Of a stretch of DNA of 64,000 nucleotides, positions 25,722-35,067 are shown one piece after another. The notes beneath the pieces were generated by a model. It made no database searches, had not been told where the DNA came from, and was given only the letters and a program-made list of their open reading frames with translations. This stretch comes from PGYR01 sp046290495. GTDB lineage: Bacteria; Bacteroidota; Ignavibacteria; Kapaibacteriales; UBA2268. Position 1 is the first letter of the stretch, and every line of letters begins with the position of its first letter. The translations under genes and the position numbers were made by a program. Location of the stretch: assembly GCA_046290495.1 (NCBI GenBank), contig JBKAGT010000005.1, forward strand, positions 1 through 64,000. The letters run 5' to 3'.

Positions 25722-27985
25722 AATTGACGTTGAAAATAATAGCATCTATATTCTTAGTGATTGTTATTGCAAATTTTCTATTTCCACTGGAAGTAGATAT
25801 AGATTACTCCAAGGTTGTATATGACAGAAATGGAGCTGTGTTAGCTACATTTTTGAACAAGACAGACAAGTGGAGATTCGAATCAAAAATAGAAGAAATA
25901 AGTCCTAATCTAATAAAGGCTGTATTAGAGAAAGAAGATAGCTACTTTTATTATCACCCGGGATTTAATCCCTTCTCTATTGTTAGAGCTTTGTACCAAA
26001 ATATTACTAATGGTGAAATAGTATCCGGGGCATCAACAATAACAATGCAAGTAGCTAGGTTACTAAAACCTAAAGAAAGGACTATATTGAACAAATGCAG
26101 AGAATTATTTACTGCATTGCAATTAGAAGTATATTATTCTAAAGATGAAATACTAGAGCTATATTTAAACCTAATCCCTTTTGGAAGTAATATAGAAGGC
26201 GTAAAAGCGGTTTCTATTTTTTATTTGAACAAGCTGCCTAACTCTCTAAGTCTATCAGAATCTATAGCTTTGTCGTTAATACCTAATAACCCAAATCACT
26301 TCAAAATTGGTAAGTATAATAATAGAATTAATACTCAGAAAAATTTATTAATTGATAAGTATCTGAATGAAGAAGTATTTCCTGAATCTGATCTGACAGA
26401 CGCTCACAACGAGAAATTTTACTCTAAGAGAGTAGATAGACCAAATTTGGCATTGCATTTTGCTACAAGATTGATATCAGAGCATCAGAATAGAACAAAC
26501 ATTAATTCCACTATAGACCTCAATATACAATCAAAAATAGAATCAATTACCAAATCATATATAAAAGGGCTTAACTCTATTGGCATACATAATGCAGCAG
26601 TGATAGTTGCAGACAATAGAACAGGAGAGGTTATTTCATACTTGGGTTCAAATGATTTCTATGATGAAAATAATGAAGGTCAGGTAGATGGAGTAAAAGC
26701 AATTCGTTCACCAGGTAGTACACTCAAGCCAATAGTTTATTTATTAGCTATGGAGCAAGGGTATGTAACTCCCAAGACCATACTTCATGATATCCCATTC
26801 CAATATGGTAATTATTCACCTCAGAATTTTGATAAGAACTACAGGGGGTTGGTTAGTTTGGAACAAGCGCTCGCTTTGTCACTCAATGTTCCTGCAGTCC
26901 ACTTGCTCAACAAAATTGGAATAGACAGTTTTGTAGACAAACTTGTTGATTTGGAATTCAGTTCAATAAAAAAGAACAAATCTAAATTAGGTCTATCAAC
27001 AGTACTAGGCGGATGTGGTGTTTCACTCGAAGAATTAGCAAGTTTATATATGACTTTAGCTAACGAAGGTAGAATGAAACAATTACAGTTTATCAAAGGG
27101 GAGAGCAGTGATGAATCAAAGATTGTATTTGACAAAGAAGCAAGTAAGATAACAACTCAGCTTTTAACTAAATTGAGAAGACCCGATTACCCAACTAAAT
27201 ATCAGTCAGCTGTTAGATTGCCAGTTGTATCATGGAAAACAGGTACCTCCTATGGTAGGAAAGATGCATGGAGTATAGGATATACGAATAAATATACTGT
27301 AGGTGTTTGGGCAGGTAATTTTGACAATAAAAGTGTAGCTCAATTAACTGGAGCAAAGGTGGCTACGCCATTACTATTTGAAATCTTCAATACGATAGAG
27401 AGTTACACCAACAAAAATGTTGACATTCATAGTAGAGATGTATGCACAGTTAGTGGACTGGTACCTAGTGAACATTGCACAGAATTAGTTTCTGACTATT
27501 ACATCCCACTAATATCATCACAGAAACGGTGTACTCATATAAGTCAGGTATATGTATCTAATGATGAAAAAGTAGAATATTGTACTGACTGTTTGCCTCC
27601 AAATGGCTTTAAAACAATATTAATAGAAAAGGTAGACCCTTTACTAATCAACTACTACAATGAGAATAATATATTTTACAATGAGCCAATAAAACACTAT
27701 GAAAATTGTGATAGATTAAGCAATGACTATGCACCAAAGATTACTTCGCCTCTTAGTAATCAAACTTATTACATAGACAAAGAGAGCGATAAGATTCAAC
27801 TATCAGCTGTTATCTCACAGCAAGCTAAAGATTGCAACTGGTTCATCAACGATGAATATTATAAAACTGTAGCTAGTGGGGAAGATGTTTATTTTATTCC
27901 AGACAAGCAAGGTACATTAAAAATTAGCTGTACGGATAACTTAGGTAATACAAGCATTATTCGGTTCAATGTAGAGTTCTATTGA
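25718..27985 (+). CDS. pbpC: Penicillin-binding protein 1C
   Basis: A 755-residue bifunctional peptidoglycan synthase. An N-terminal membrane anchor (residues 5-25) is followed by the GT51 transglycosylase domain, with EKEDSYFYYHPGFNP at the catalytic Glu and SGASTITMQVARLL near 100. The transpeptidase domain has SPGSTLKP (active Ser, near 334), SLNVPA and SWKTGTS near 507. The C-terminal 90 residues fit the BiPBP_C beta domain typical of PBP1C. All catalytic motifs are intact. It is translationally coupled to the macroglobulin gene, as in many proteobacteria and Bacteroidota. Confidence 0.95.
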   Translation: MKLTLKIIASIFLVIVIANFLFPLEVDIDYSKVVYDRNGAVLATFLNKTDKWRFESKIEEISPNLIKAVLEKEDSYFYYHPGFNPFSIVRALYQNITNGEIVSGASTITMQVARLLKPKERTILNKCRELFTALQLEVYYSKDEILELYLNLIPFGSNIEGVKAVSIFYLNKLPNSLSLSESIALSLIPNNPNHFKIGKYNNRINTQKNLLIDKYLNEEVFPESDLTDAHNEKFYSKRVDRPNLALHFATRLISEHQNRTNINSTIDLNIQSKIESITKSYIKGLNSIGIHNAAVIVADNRTGEVISYLGSNDFYDENNEGQVDGVKAIRSPGSTLKPIVYLLAMEQGYVTPKTILHDIPFQYGNYSPQNFDKNYRGLVSLEQALALSLNVPAVHLLNKIGIDSFVDKLVDLEFSSIKKNKSKLGLSTVLGGCGVSLEELASLYMTLANEGRMKQLQFIKGESSDESKIVFDKEASKITTQLLTKLRRPDYPTKYQSAVRLPVVSWKTGTSYGRKDAWSIGYTNKYTVGVWAGNFDNKSVAQLTGAKVATPLLFEIFNTIESYTNKNVDIHSRDVCTVSGLVPSEHCTELVSDYYIPLISSQKRCTHISQVYVSNDEKVEYCTDCLPPNGFKTILIEKVDPLLINYYNENNIFYNEPIKHYENCDRLSNDYAPKITSPLSNQTYYIDKESDKIQLSAVISQQAKDCNWFINDEYYKTVASGEDVYFIPDKQGTLKISCTDNLGNTSIIRFNVEFY

Positions 27986-28017
27986 AAAGAAATAAATTAT
28001 CAGAAAGAAAAGAATTT

Positions 28018-28130
28018 TTAAACTAAAGTCTTTAGTTTATCATAATCAATTAGTTGTTCTAACATACTTGTTAACTCTCCTGAGTTGGTATATCTTAATA
28101 ATATTCTCAAATCTATTGATAGAATTTAAT
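28018..28130 (-). pseudogene. Remnant of a paralogue of the adjacent membrane protein
   Basis: On the minus strand the frame reads RYTNSGELTSMLEQLIDYDK and stops at 28,018. The intact gene next to it has RYTNSEKLTSLLEQLNDYEI near its end. The upstream part of the frame carries no start or membrane segment. It is therefore the tail of a duplicated gene that has decayed. The stretch at 28,020-28,038 is also a perfect 9-base inverted repeat around one T. Confidence 0.65.
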
Positions 28131-28246
28131 ATTAAGTCGAGGCTCATATTAGGCGGATGCCAAGGACTAATAAGAATCAGGGGAGACAATAGCTGCATAT
28201 AGGTGGTTGGTAATACTTATTACAGTGTTTAGAACATTAGTTTTTT

Positions 28247-28660
28247 TTATGTATGAGTTAAAGCTGAAAACGCAAATAAAATAAATATTAGAAATATCAA
28301 AAATCTAATATTTTTTGTTGCTTCAATTATACTTATTTCATAATCATTTAGCTGTTCTAACAAACTTGTTAACTTTTCTGAGTTTGTATATCTTTTTATA
28401 TACTTCTTTTCAAAATCAGAAAATATAGCTGTTCTGAATAGAGCTTGAGCAAAATAGAAATTCTTGTATAATTCTGGTTTAGTTCTTTTGACTGAAGTTA
28501 TAAAACTGAATAAGTTCGCAGCCGAAATCAAAATACTTATTAAGCCTATACTCCATAAAATGATTGGAATAACTCCGGTTATTTCATCATTAACGAGTAA
28601 TTGAAATAAAATCATTAAAACAGAAAAAATTAAAATTAATTTGGCGTTCAATTTTTTCAT
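28247..28660 (-). CDS. Small membrane protein
   Basis: The 137-residue protein has hydrophobic segments at about residues 8-22, 30-52 and 116-135. Between them is a soluble stretch with ELYKNFYFAQALFRTAIFSD and RYTNSEKLTSLLEQLNDYEI. No family is recognised. Its ATG overlaps the stop of the upstream HEAT-like protein gene (ATGA), so the two are coupled. The decayed tail of a second copy lies about 120 bases downstream, showing that the gene was once duplicated. Confidence 0.65.
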   Translation of the reverse strand: MKKLNAKLILIFSVLMILFQLLVNDEITGVIPIILWSIGLISILISAANLFSFITSVKRTKPELYKNFYFAQALFRTAIFSDFEKKYIKRYTNSEKLTSLLEQLNDYEISIIEATKNIRFLIFLIFILFAFSALTHT

Positions 28661-29646
28661 TTGTTCATTATATCTTCAACTGCTGCTCTAGGTGTAGGGA
28701 AATATGTCCCAATTCTAGGATCCATAATATTTCCACCAAATCCTGTTTCTTCTTCAGACAGTTCATCAACTATAAAAATTAATTTATCTATATATTTTTT
28801 ATCTCCAATTCTTTCTAATGCCCATATCGCAATTACCTGCTCAAAAGTACTATTTTTACTATTTGCTACATAATCATAAAGATATTTTTTAACATTTTCT
28901 TTGTTGCTATTTCCTAAAAGTTGAAGTGAAGAAACACGATGATGAAAGTTATCAGAATTTAAGAATTTTTCAAGTTTTTCTAATTCAATTTGTATGTCCA
29001 AAAGATATGCTGTTTCCAATGCTGCATGTTGCAAAAAGAAAGTATCTACTTCATTTTCATCGAATCCTGCAGGAGATTTCTCTATATATTCATTTATAAA
29101 TTCTAGAATTGATTCTTTATCATAATTAGAAGTTTTGTAATAATCCCAAATTTCAGTGTAAGTTTTTTCGTATACTTCTTGTGGTATTACTGCCTGATGG
29201 TAACTGTGTCTATATGTAGCATATACATTTTTATCTGGTGCTAAAAGTGCTGATCCAGAACTAGGTGTAGGAATAGAAAAATCACCATTTTTATCTTTTT
29301 TTAAAAAAAAATATAAAGTTTGACCTTCTGGAAAATGTAGATGTGTTCCATGACCTGAAGAACTTAGTAAGTTAAGATTTGATAAGCTATTTATTAATAT
29401 AGTATCTCCTATTTCCTGAGACCCAAATTTTTTTATTACATTAATTTTTATACCATCATGTTCATCATGTTCATCATGTTCATCATGTTCATCATGTTCA
29501 TCATGTTCTAATACAGTTGCTAGCACAAAATATTCTGAATTTTGAATTATCTCTTTTTGCCATGGCTCATCCCAAGTATCAGCTTTGATGTTTATTTGAG
29601 ACATGAAAATGACAGTAACAATTAAAACACTTTTAATAATATGCAT
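28657..29646 (-). CDS. Secreted HEAT-like protein with EHD tandem repeat
   Basis: A 329-residue protein with a signal peptide (MHIIKSVLIVTVIFMSQINI, cut near 22). After residue 46 six copies of Glu-His-Asp follow one another, encoded by a 9-base tandem repeat. A beta-rich region (to about 170) follows. The C-terminal half looks like HEAT-type helical repeats (HRVSSLQLLGNSNKENVKKY, then FEQVIAIWALERIGDKKYID). The His/Asp-rich stretch could bind metal ions. It is coupled to the membrane-protein gene after it. Its function is unknown. Confidence 0.7.
   Translation of the reverse strand: MHIIKSVLIVTVIFMSQINIKADTWDEPWQKEIIQNSEYFVLATVLEHDEHDEHDEHDEHDEHDGIKINVIKKFGSQEIGDTILINSLSNLNLLSSSGHGTHLHFPEGQTLYFFLKKDKNGDFSIPTPSSGSALLAPDKNVYATYRHSYHQAVIPQEVYEKTYTEIWDYYKTSNYDKESILEFINEYIEKSPAGFDENEVDTFFLQHAALETAYLLDIQIELEKLEKFLNSDNFHHRVSSLQLLGNSNKENVKKYLYDYVANSKNSTFEQVIAIWALERIGDKKYIDKLIFIVDELSEEETGFGGNIMDPRIGTYFPTPRAAVEDIMNK
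29454..29508. repeat. Tandem 9-bp repeat coding for (EHD)n
   Basis: The unit TTCATCATG occurs five times in full, plus a partial copy at each end, with no mismatch. It lies inside the HEAT-like protein gene and codes for Glu-His-Asp on the minus strand. Because the unit is 9 bases, copy-number change would lengthen or shorten the protein without shifting the frame. Confidence 0.95.
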
Positions 29647-29765
29647 TTGAGACCTTTTTTTTATTGTTTTTAAAAATTTGGCGTTGTTAAAGCCTGTTAA
29701 ACTAACAAAGTTAAAACTAATTATTATTTTAGCAATTAGTTTTTATATTATAAACATTTTCTTCT

Positions 29766-29786
29766 GAGATGTATGCAATACATCTC
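29766..29786. repeat. REP-like palindrome between minus-strand genes
   Basis: Perfect 9-base arms (GAGATGTAT and ATACATCTC) around a 3-base loop, 30 bases beyond the stop of the 1638-aa gene. No T-run follows on either strand. The word GTAGAGATGTATTGCATACATC, of which this is a variant, is a familiar dispersed palindrome in this group of bacteria. Confidence 0.65.
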
Positions 29787-29815
29787 TACAATAATTGTAC
29801 TCACACTCACCACAA

Positions 29816-32800
29816 CTACCTAACTACAGTCAGCTTCGTAATTATCTCAATTGACTCTGTCCTCAGCACACACAAATAGTTGCCAGAAGAAAGATTCTGG
29901 GAGTCAATTTTTAATGTATAATCGCCAGGGGTGTGGGTTCTATCTACTAGGTTCATCAGTATCTTACCTTCCAAATCATATAAGTCGATAGTGACGGGAG
30001 TATTTTCAATTATACCATATTTAATTTCACTCTCGTCAACTACAGGATTTGGTATTGGTTCAGACATATACGAACGCTTCGAACCATCTATAAGTCTGTT
30101 TGTAGGGATAGTGTCTATGTTAGTGATTGTTAGTTTGCCCCTAGCTGTGTCTTCTATAAAGTAATCATTTGACAAATGTGTAGTCTGACTAAATGAAATC
30201 TCAGTTGACTCCGAGTTCCCAAGAGTAGTCACCATAGGAATAGATGCCAGCAATGTGCTAGTTGTTATTGGAAAAACCAATGTCATTTTTCTATTGCCTG
30301 AGCTATCTATGCTAGACTCATATTCATCCGTTCTAGGCACCATGACAGTTGAGTTAAATGATAGGGTAGTGGTTAGGGTGTCATCACCAGTTATCGCCAC
30401 TCCTGTGCTGTTTATGTAGCTAATATCAAGGTTGAATTCTGTTCCGGTTTTCAGCTCGTAGCTGTCCAACTGAAGAGTGATAAAGTCGTCACCGACTACA
30501 TTAGCAATCAGCGTTAGAGTATTTATTTGGCTACACTCATTCGTAAATTCAATCTGCTCTGAGTAAGTGTTATCTTTATCGCCTCCAATGAACTCAACTT
30601 CAAATTCAACAGAGTCCTGTGCCGGAATTGTAATTGGTGTAGCTGAATTTATAATAAACTGACTTCCATTTGTGAAGCTGAACTGAGCTTCAGTGTTTCC
30701 ATCATTATAAATTTTTATTGACTGTTTGTAAGCTGTGTTGATCTTCAGTCCGTCAAAAATCAAGCTATCTGCTGACAAGCTGAAATCAATATTATTCTGC
30801 TCTACAGATATAGCTATCTCGCTTCTTCCATTCACTGCATTCGAAGCGTTCGATTCCACAACTAAGTTAGTAGTTATATCACCAATGCCATCTGGGAAGT
30901 AGGTGAAATCTATATTGATAGTATTATCAGTTAGAATTGACGTGTTTTTGTAGTCTTGATTCAACTGAAACTGGCTCGCTTGTCCTGTTTCGAAGTAAAG
31001 ATCTGTTAGTATAAGATTGCTCTCGCCAGTGTTTTTTATGTTTATTTGCCCAGTTAAGCTATCAGAGCAGTTCCAAATACCCAAATCCAACTCATCTACC
31101 ACCTCAATTATTGAAGGGCCATTAGAAACGTTTATACTCAGTTCTTGCTCAAATACAGACTCGCATCCCTGCATTATAGGGAAATCAGTAGTGAAAGAAG
31201 TATCATTCTCATACCCCTTGAATCTGAAGCTTAGCAGTGCAGTATCGCCAGGTGCAACAGTTTCTGGATTCGCTGCTATTAGTTCAAATAAACCTAAGTC
31301 AATTGGTACTTCCAACTCCAAATCTGAAAGCGAATTGTTAACTATACGGCCTTGTTTCACTTCGGAAGTATTTGGTCTAATAGTACCAAAATCCAATGGT
31401 TTATCAACGAATTCTATATTCGTAGTATCCCTAGTGCCACTTAGCGCTATCTTTATCAAAGAATCATTTCCACTAAGGTTGGTACCTATGTTCAAAGTGT
31501 CTTCGAAAGATCCGATATCAATAGGGGAGAATTGAACACTAATCGCAGTCGAATCGTTTGCCTTTAAGTTGACTGGTGTGCCTGTGCTTGAATTGAAGTG
31601 AATGGCGTCATTAAAGTCTATGGACTCAATTGTGAAATCTGCATCACTCAGATTATACAGCATTACAGTTGCGTCTGCAGTGGCATCACAGCCAATATTA
31701 CCAAATTCTATCGCTTCTGTCACTCTTATATCGGAGTCTATCCCTTTCCCCAAAATGCTGACATAGTAAGGAAAGCATACATCTGGCGAGCTAAGTTTTA
31801 TCAGTCCGCTGTAAGTTTCCTCTTCAGTTGGGGCAAATCTCATCGTCAGCTCCAGTGATTCACCGGGGTCTATCTCCTCGTAGTTACCACTCAAATATTC
31901 GAATACGTCATCGCCAATAAGTATCTCTAAAGTGTCGAACGTTATTGTTTTGTTGTCTGAGTTTGTGAATATATTAAATGTTTGTGTGTTAGTCAGATTG
32001 ATAATAGTACTCTCAAACTCAATCTTATCAACTTGCTCTTCTAAACGAATTAGAGTATTCTCATAAGATATTAGCAGGGTGTCTATTCTGCCACCTCTAT
32101 AGATGAAGAATTCGTTGACGAAATTACCGATATCAACCGGCGCAAATGAGAATGTAAAGTCAGCAGACTCGCTTGGGTTTAATTCTATAGGGAATTGGTT
32201 TAGCACATTGAATAGGGGGTAGTCCGATTTGATTGAGTCAATGACTACTAGTGTAGAACCATCATTTGTTATCGCATCTTCTATCTTTTCTAGATATTCA
32301 TTGCCAATACAAAAAGAGTAATCTAACTCTTTGTATTGAAGGTCATTACTAACGATTGACCAATTTGCATCAGACACATCGGTATCTATAACACTGAAAT
32401 CAAAGGGGTAGTCATTCAAATCCCAATATAGAGCTGTGTTAGATTCATCTGAGGATATGATATTAGGCCCTTCCAACTCAAAGCTGTTCAGTGGTAACTC
32501 ATGCACAGAATAGTTAAGATTCGGAGTATCATCTGTGTTCCACGATTCCAGATAATTATTCTTAGTACTTATCAGTATGTTCGAATTGTCTATCCAATCA
32601 GCTTCTATTATGTTCTCATCATCAGTCCTGTTTATCCTGCCACCATTAGTAATGTTACTGTTATTAAAATTATACAATCTCAAGTCATTGAAATTGTATG
32701 CAGCCAAAAATTTGCTCCCGCTACCATTCCACTTCACATTACTGATTCCCAAGAATGCAAGTGAATCAATAAGATTATATTGACCATTTGCCACATAAAC

Positions 32801-34732
32801 GCTTTGTGAACTAGCTATTGCTATATTGTTGTTTGACCTGCTTATGTCTATGTCATTAAGAGGTTTAAAGAAGTTTTTTATTAAGGTTAATTCATCATTA
32901 GATTTTGACAAGTCCCATTCTATTAGCTCACCCGATTCAAACCCTATTAGCAGAATAGAAGGATTGCTTGACCATTCAATTACATTAGGCTTATCTACAA
33001 AATTCTGGAATTGGGTATTGGCATCATTATCCGGATCCCAGACTACTACATTGAACTCATCTTCTTTACCAAATGCCGCTGCAAACAGATTAGAGCTATA
33101 GCCAAAGGAGATATCTAAATTCTCAATTCCTGGATTCTCATTCCTAAGTATTCTGTACTGCTCTTTATTAACCAAATCCCAAAGTATTATGCCTCCATTC
33201 TCATATGAAAGGGCAGCTAAAGACTTATCCCTTGACAAATCAACTTGAATGATATCAGAGCTGTTAGAAGCTGAAGAGAGGTAGTCTATACCAGAAAATG
33301 ATATGTCTCCATTGGGGATACTAGCTTTCATTAGCATATTATTGGATTCTATGTTAGGAGCAAACCATGTATGTTGCTTATTGGTAGCACTGTCCGTAAT
33401 CAAATTCCAATTCGTGCCATTATCATCGCTGTATTCTAATATTATCTCTTGCTGATCCAAAACACCCGACCAACGTATATTGACACTCTCACCTTGGTTG
33501 AACTCCTCGCCTCCATTGGGATATTCCACTCTAAGATTTGTTGTGACATTATCACCAGATTTACTACCAGAGAATACCTCTAATACACTTGCATTACATG
33601 ATTTAGAAATTAATTCTATCAGTTGGTAATTATAGGTTGTGTCTTGAGCAAATAAACTAATATTAAAAGCTTTAGGTGAGTTTTTCTCTAATAGGACATC
33701 CTCAAACTCAGGAGTAATGTTTATATTATTGGGGAATATAATATCTTCCAATAATATGTCACTATTTCTTGCAGTCAGGGTAAATGACTCTAATTCACTG
33801 CTACCTGCATCTATAATACCGAAGTCTATGAAATTAGGATTCACCTCAATGAATGGAAGCTTAGATGGGTCCACTTCAAACTCATACTCATCATTCTCCA
33901 AGCCATTAGTTTTCTCAACCTTTATTATCGCAGTTAGGTCACAACTTTCCTTTGTATAGTTAATACTATAAGGAGTTATGTTAGATTCGTTAAGAATAGA
34001 GTAGAGTATAAACCTAAAAAGTCCATCCTCATCTAAGTTGCTATAGCTTTTTGCATCTGTGTTGTTAGATATACTATTCAACACAACTGGGTTCTTCTCA
34101 ATTGAAAAGTTGTAAATTGGCACTGAATTCTGATTAGCATCATTGGTAATTGAATTAGCATCTCCAAAGCCATTACCAGTATTGATATTAATTATTATTG
34201 GCTTGTTTGCTGAACTGTTTGCAATAGCTATACTACCCGTTGTGTTATCTAAAAACCCTGTGTTATAATTGCTAACACCAAAGGGAGCTAACATATTCAA
34301 TGCTCTGTCCTTTCTGTTGTAATCGTTTGTTATATCTTGCAGTAAGTAGCTTCTGCTATTATATGTCTGTATAGCATAACTATGCTGGTATGGAGCCAGA
34401 TACCTAAAAACCTTATTGATTGAGTTTATTATAGTTTCTTGATATTCTATTGAATTACCTGACACATCAATGCTAAACACAATAGTCAGAGGTGTATAAT
34501 TATCAATACCTGAGGGAAGAAGTGATATATTACTTATAGCATCGTTGTTAAATGTTAGATTTATATCACTGTTAATCAATGAGTTAAGTGCTGACTTGCT
34601 CCCTTCGTCAAACTGGTACATCTTGACAGAGCGGTTTGGGTATTCTGCGATTTCACTATCCACAATAAGCAACTCATCTGCCAATAGAGAAGTTGATAAT
34701 AGTATAATTATTATGGTATATAGTAACCTCAT
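29816..34732 (-). CDS. Giant T9SS cargo: VWA, WD40-like and choice-of-anchor-D domains
   Basis: A 1638-residue protein with a signal peptide (residues 1-18). Residues about 60-250 look like a von Willebrand A domain (IVFSIDVSGNSIEYQ resembles its DxSxS site). About 390-480 contains an NGGEEFNQGESVNIRWSG segment known from secreted Bacteroidota proteins. About 490-770 resembles WD40 repeats (GGIILWDLVN, VVVWDP, LIEWDL, LYWDLNDY). Several Ig-like choice-of-anchor-D/ASH domains follow to about 1400. The last 85 residues are a T9SS type A sorting domain (EPIPNPVVDESEIKYGI ... SSGNYLCVLR). It should be exported to the cell surface, probably as an adhesion or binding protein. Domain borders are approximate. 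Confidence 0.8.
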   Translation of the reverse strand: MRLLYTIIIILLSTSLLADELLIVDSEIAEYPNRSVKMYQFDEGSKSALNSLINSDINLTFNNDAISNISLLPSGIDNYTPLTIVFSIDVSGNSIEYQETIINSINKVFRYLAPYQHSYAIQTYNSRSYLLQDITNDYNRKDRALNMLAPFGVSNYNTGFLDNTTGSIAIANSSANKPIIININTGNGFGDANSITNDANQNSVPIYNFSIEKNPVVLNSISNNTDAKSYSNLDEDGLFRFILYSILNESNITPYSINYTKESCDLTAIIKVEKTNGLENDEYEFEVDPSKLPFIEVNPNFIDFGIIDAGSSELESFTLTARNSDILLEDIIFPNNINITPEFEDVLLEKNSPKAFNISLFAQDTTYNYQLIELISKSCNASVLEVFSGSKSGDNVTTNLRVEYPNGGEEFNQGESVNIRWSGVLDQQEIILEYSDDNGTNWNLITDSATNKQHTWFAPNIESNNMLMKASIPNGDISFSGIDYLSSASNSSDIIQVDLSRDKSLAALSYENGGIILWDLVNKEQYRILRNENPGIENLDISFGYSSNLFAAAFGKEDEFNVVVWDPDNDANTQFQNFVDKPNVIEWSSNPSILLIGFESGELIEWDLSKSNDELTLIKNFFKPLNDIDISRSNNNIAIASSQSVYVANGQYNLIDSLAFLGISNVKWNGSGSKFLAAYNFNDLRLYNFNNSNITNGGRINRTDDENIIEADWIDNSNILISTKNNYLESWNTDDTPNLNYSVHELPLNSFELEGPNIISSDESNTALYWDLNDYPFDFSVIDTDVSDANWSIVSNDLQYKELDYSFCIGNEYLEKIEDAITNDGSTLVVIDSIKSDYPLFNVLNQFPIELNPSESADFTFSFAPVDIGNFVNEFFIYRGGRIDTLLISYENTLIRLEEQVDKIEFESTIINLTNTQTFNIFTNSDNKTITFDTLEILIGDDVFEYLSGNYEEIDPGESLELTMRFAPTEEETYSGLIKLSSPDVCFPYYVSILGKGIDSDIRVTEAIEFGNIGCDATADATVMLYNLSDADFTIESIDFNDAIHFNSSTGTPVNLKANDSTAISVQFSPIDIGSFEDTLNIGTNLSGNDSLIKIALSGTRDTTNIEFVDKPLDFGTIRPNTSEVKQGRIVNNSLSDLELEVPIDLGLFELIAANPETVAPGDTALLSFRFKGYENDTSFTTDFPIMQGCESVFEQELSINVSNGPSIIEVVDELDLGIWNCSDSLTGQINIKNTGESNLILTDLYFETGQASQFQLNQDYKNTSILTDNTINIDFTYFPDGIGDITTNLVVESNASNAVNGRSEIAISVEQNNIDFSLSADSLIFDGLKINTAYKQSIKIYNDGNTEAQFSFTNGSQFIINSATPITIPAQDSVEFEVEFIGGDKDNTYSEQIEFTNECSQINTLTLIANVVGDDFITLQLDSYELKTGTEFNLDISYINSTGVAITGDDTLTTTLSFNSTVMVPRTDEYESSIDSSGNRKMTLVFPITTSTLLASIPMVTTLGNSESTEISFSQTTHLSNDYFIEDTARGKLTITNIDTIPTNRLIDGSKRSYMSEPIPNPVVDESEIKYGIIENTPVTIDLYDLEGKILMNLVDRTHTPGDYTLKIDSQNLSSGNYLCVLRTESIEIITKLTVVR

Positions 34733-34768
34733 AAATAGAATAAACCTTAAAGCATAGAAATGTTACGC

Positions 34769-35056
34769 TTAGTCTTCAATTATTTCAACTCCTTTCCAAA
34801 AAGCAATGCGGTTTTCTATTTCTTTGGCTGCATCTTTTGTGTTAGGATAATACCAAGCAGCATCCTTATTAGTCTCACCTTCTACTACTACGCTATAGTA
34901 TGAAGCCACTCCCTTCCAAGGACAAGTAGTTTTAGTTTCCGTTGATTCCAGATATTCCATATTCACATCATCTTTGTGGAAGTAGTGATTATTTTCTATT
35001 ATTACTGTATCATCAGATTTAGCTATTTCTTTACCTTTCCATTTCGCAATTATCAT
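34769..35056 (-). CDS. DUF427 domain protein
   Basis: A 95-residue protein that fits the DUF427 family over its whole length: AKWKGKEIAKSDDTVIIENN, then the conserved CPWKGVASYYSV and AAWYYPNTKDAAKEIENRIAFW. The family has a small beta fold and no established biochemical role. It lies 11 bases after the TauE/SafE transporter gene on the same strand and 36 bases before the giant surface protein gene, so co-transcription with the transporter is likely. Confidence 0.9.
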   Translation of the reverse strand: MIIAKWKGKEIAKSDDTVIIENNHYFHKDDVNMEYLESTETKTTCPWKGVASYYSVVVEGETNKDAAWYYPNTKDAAKEIENRIAFWKGVEIIED

Positions 35057-35067
35057 CTTTAACCTCT

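Noticed and set aside
28020..28038. Perfect 9+1+9 inverted repeat as terminator of pbpC
   Set aside because: No T-run follows on the plus strand and it lies within the decayed gene tail, so the evidence for termination is weak.
29454..29508. CRISPR-like array
   Set aside because: It is a 9-base tandem repeat without spacers, inside a coding frame.
31017..31535. 172-codon plus-strand frame inside the 1638-aa gene
   Set aside because: It is antisense to a continuous multi-domain coding sequence and shows no signal, RBS or domain.
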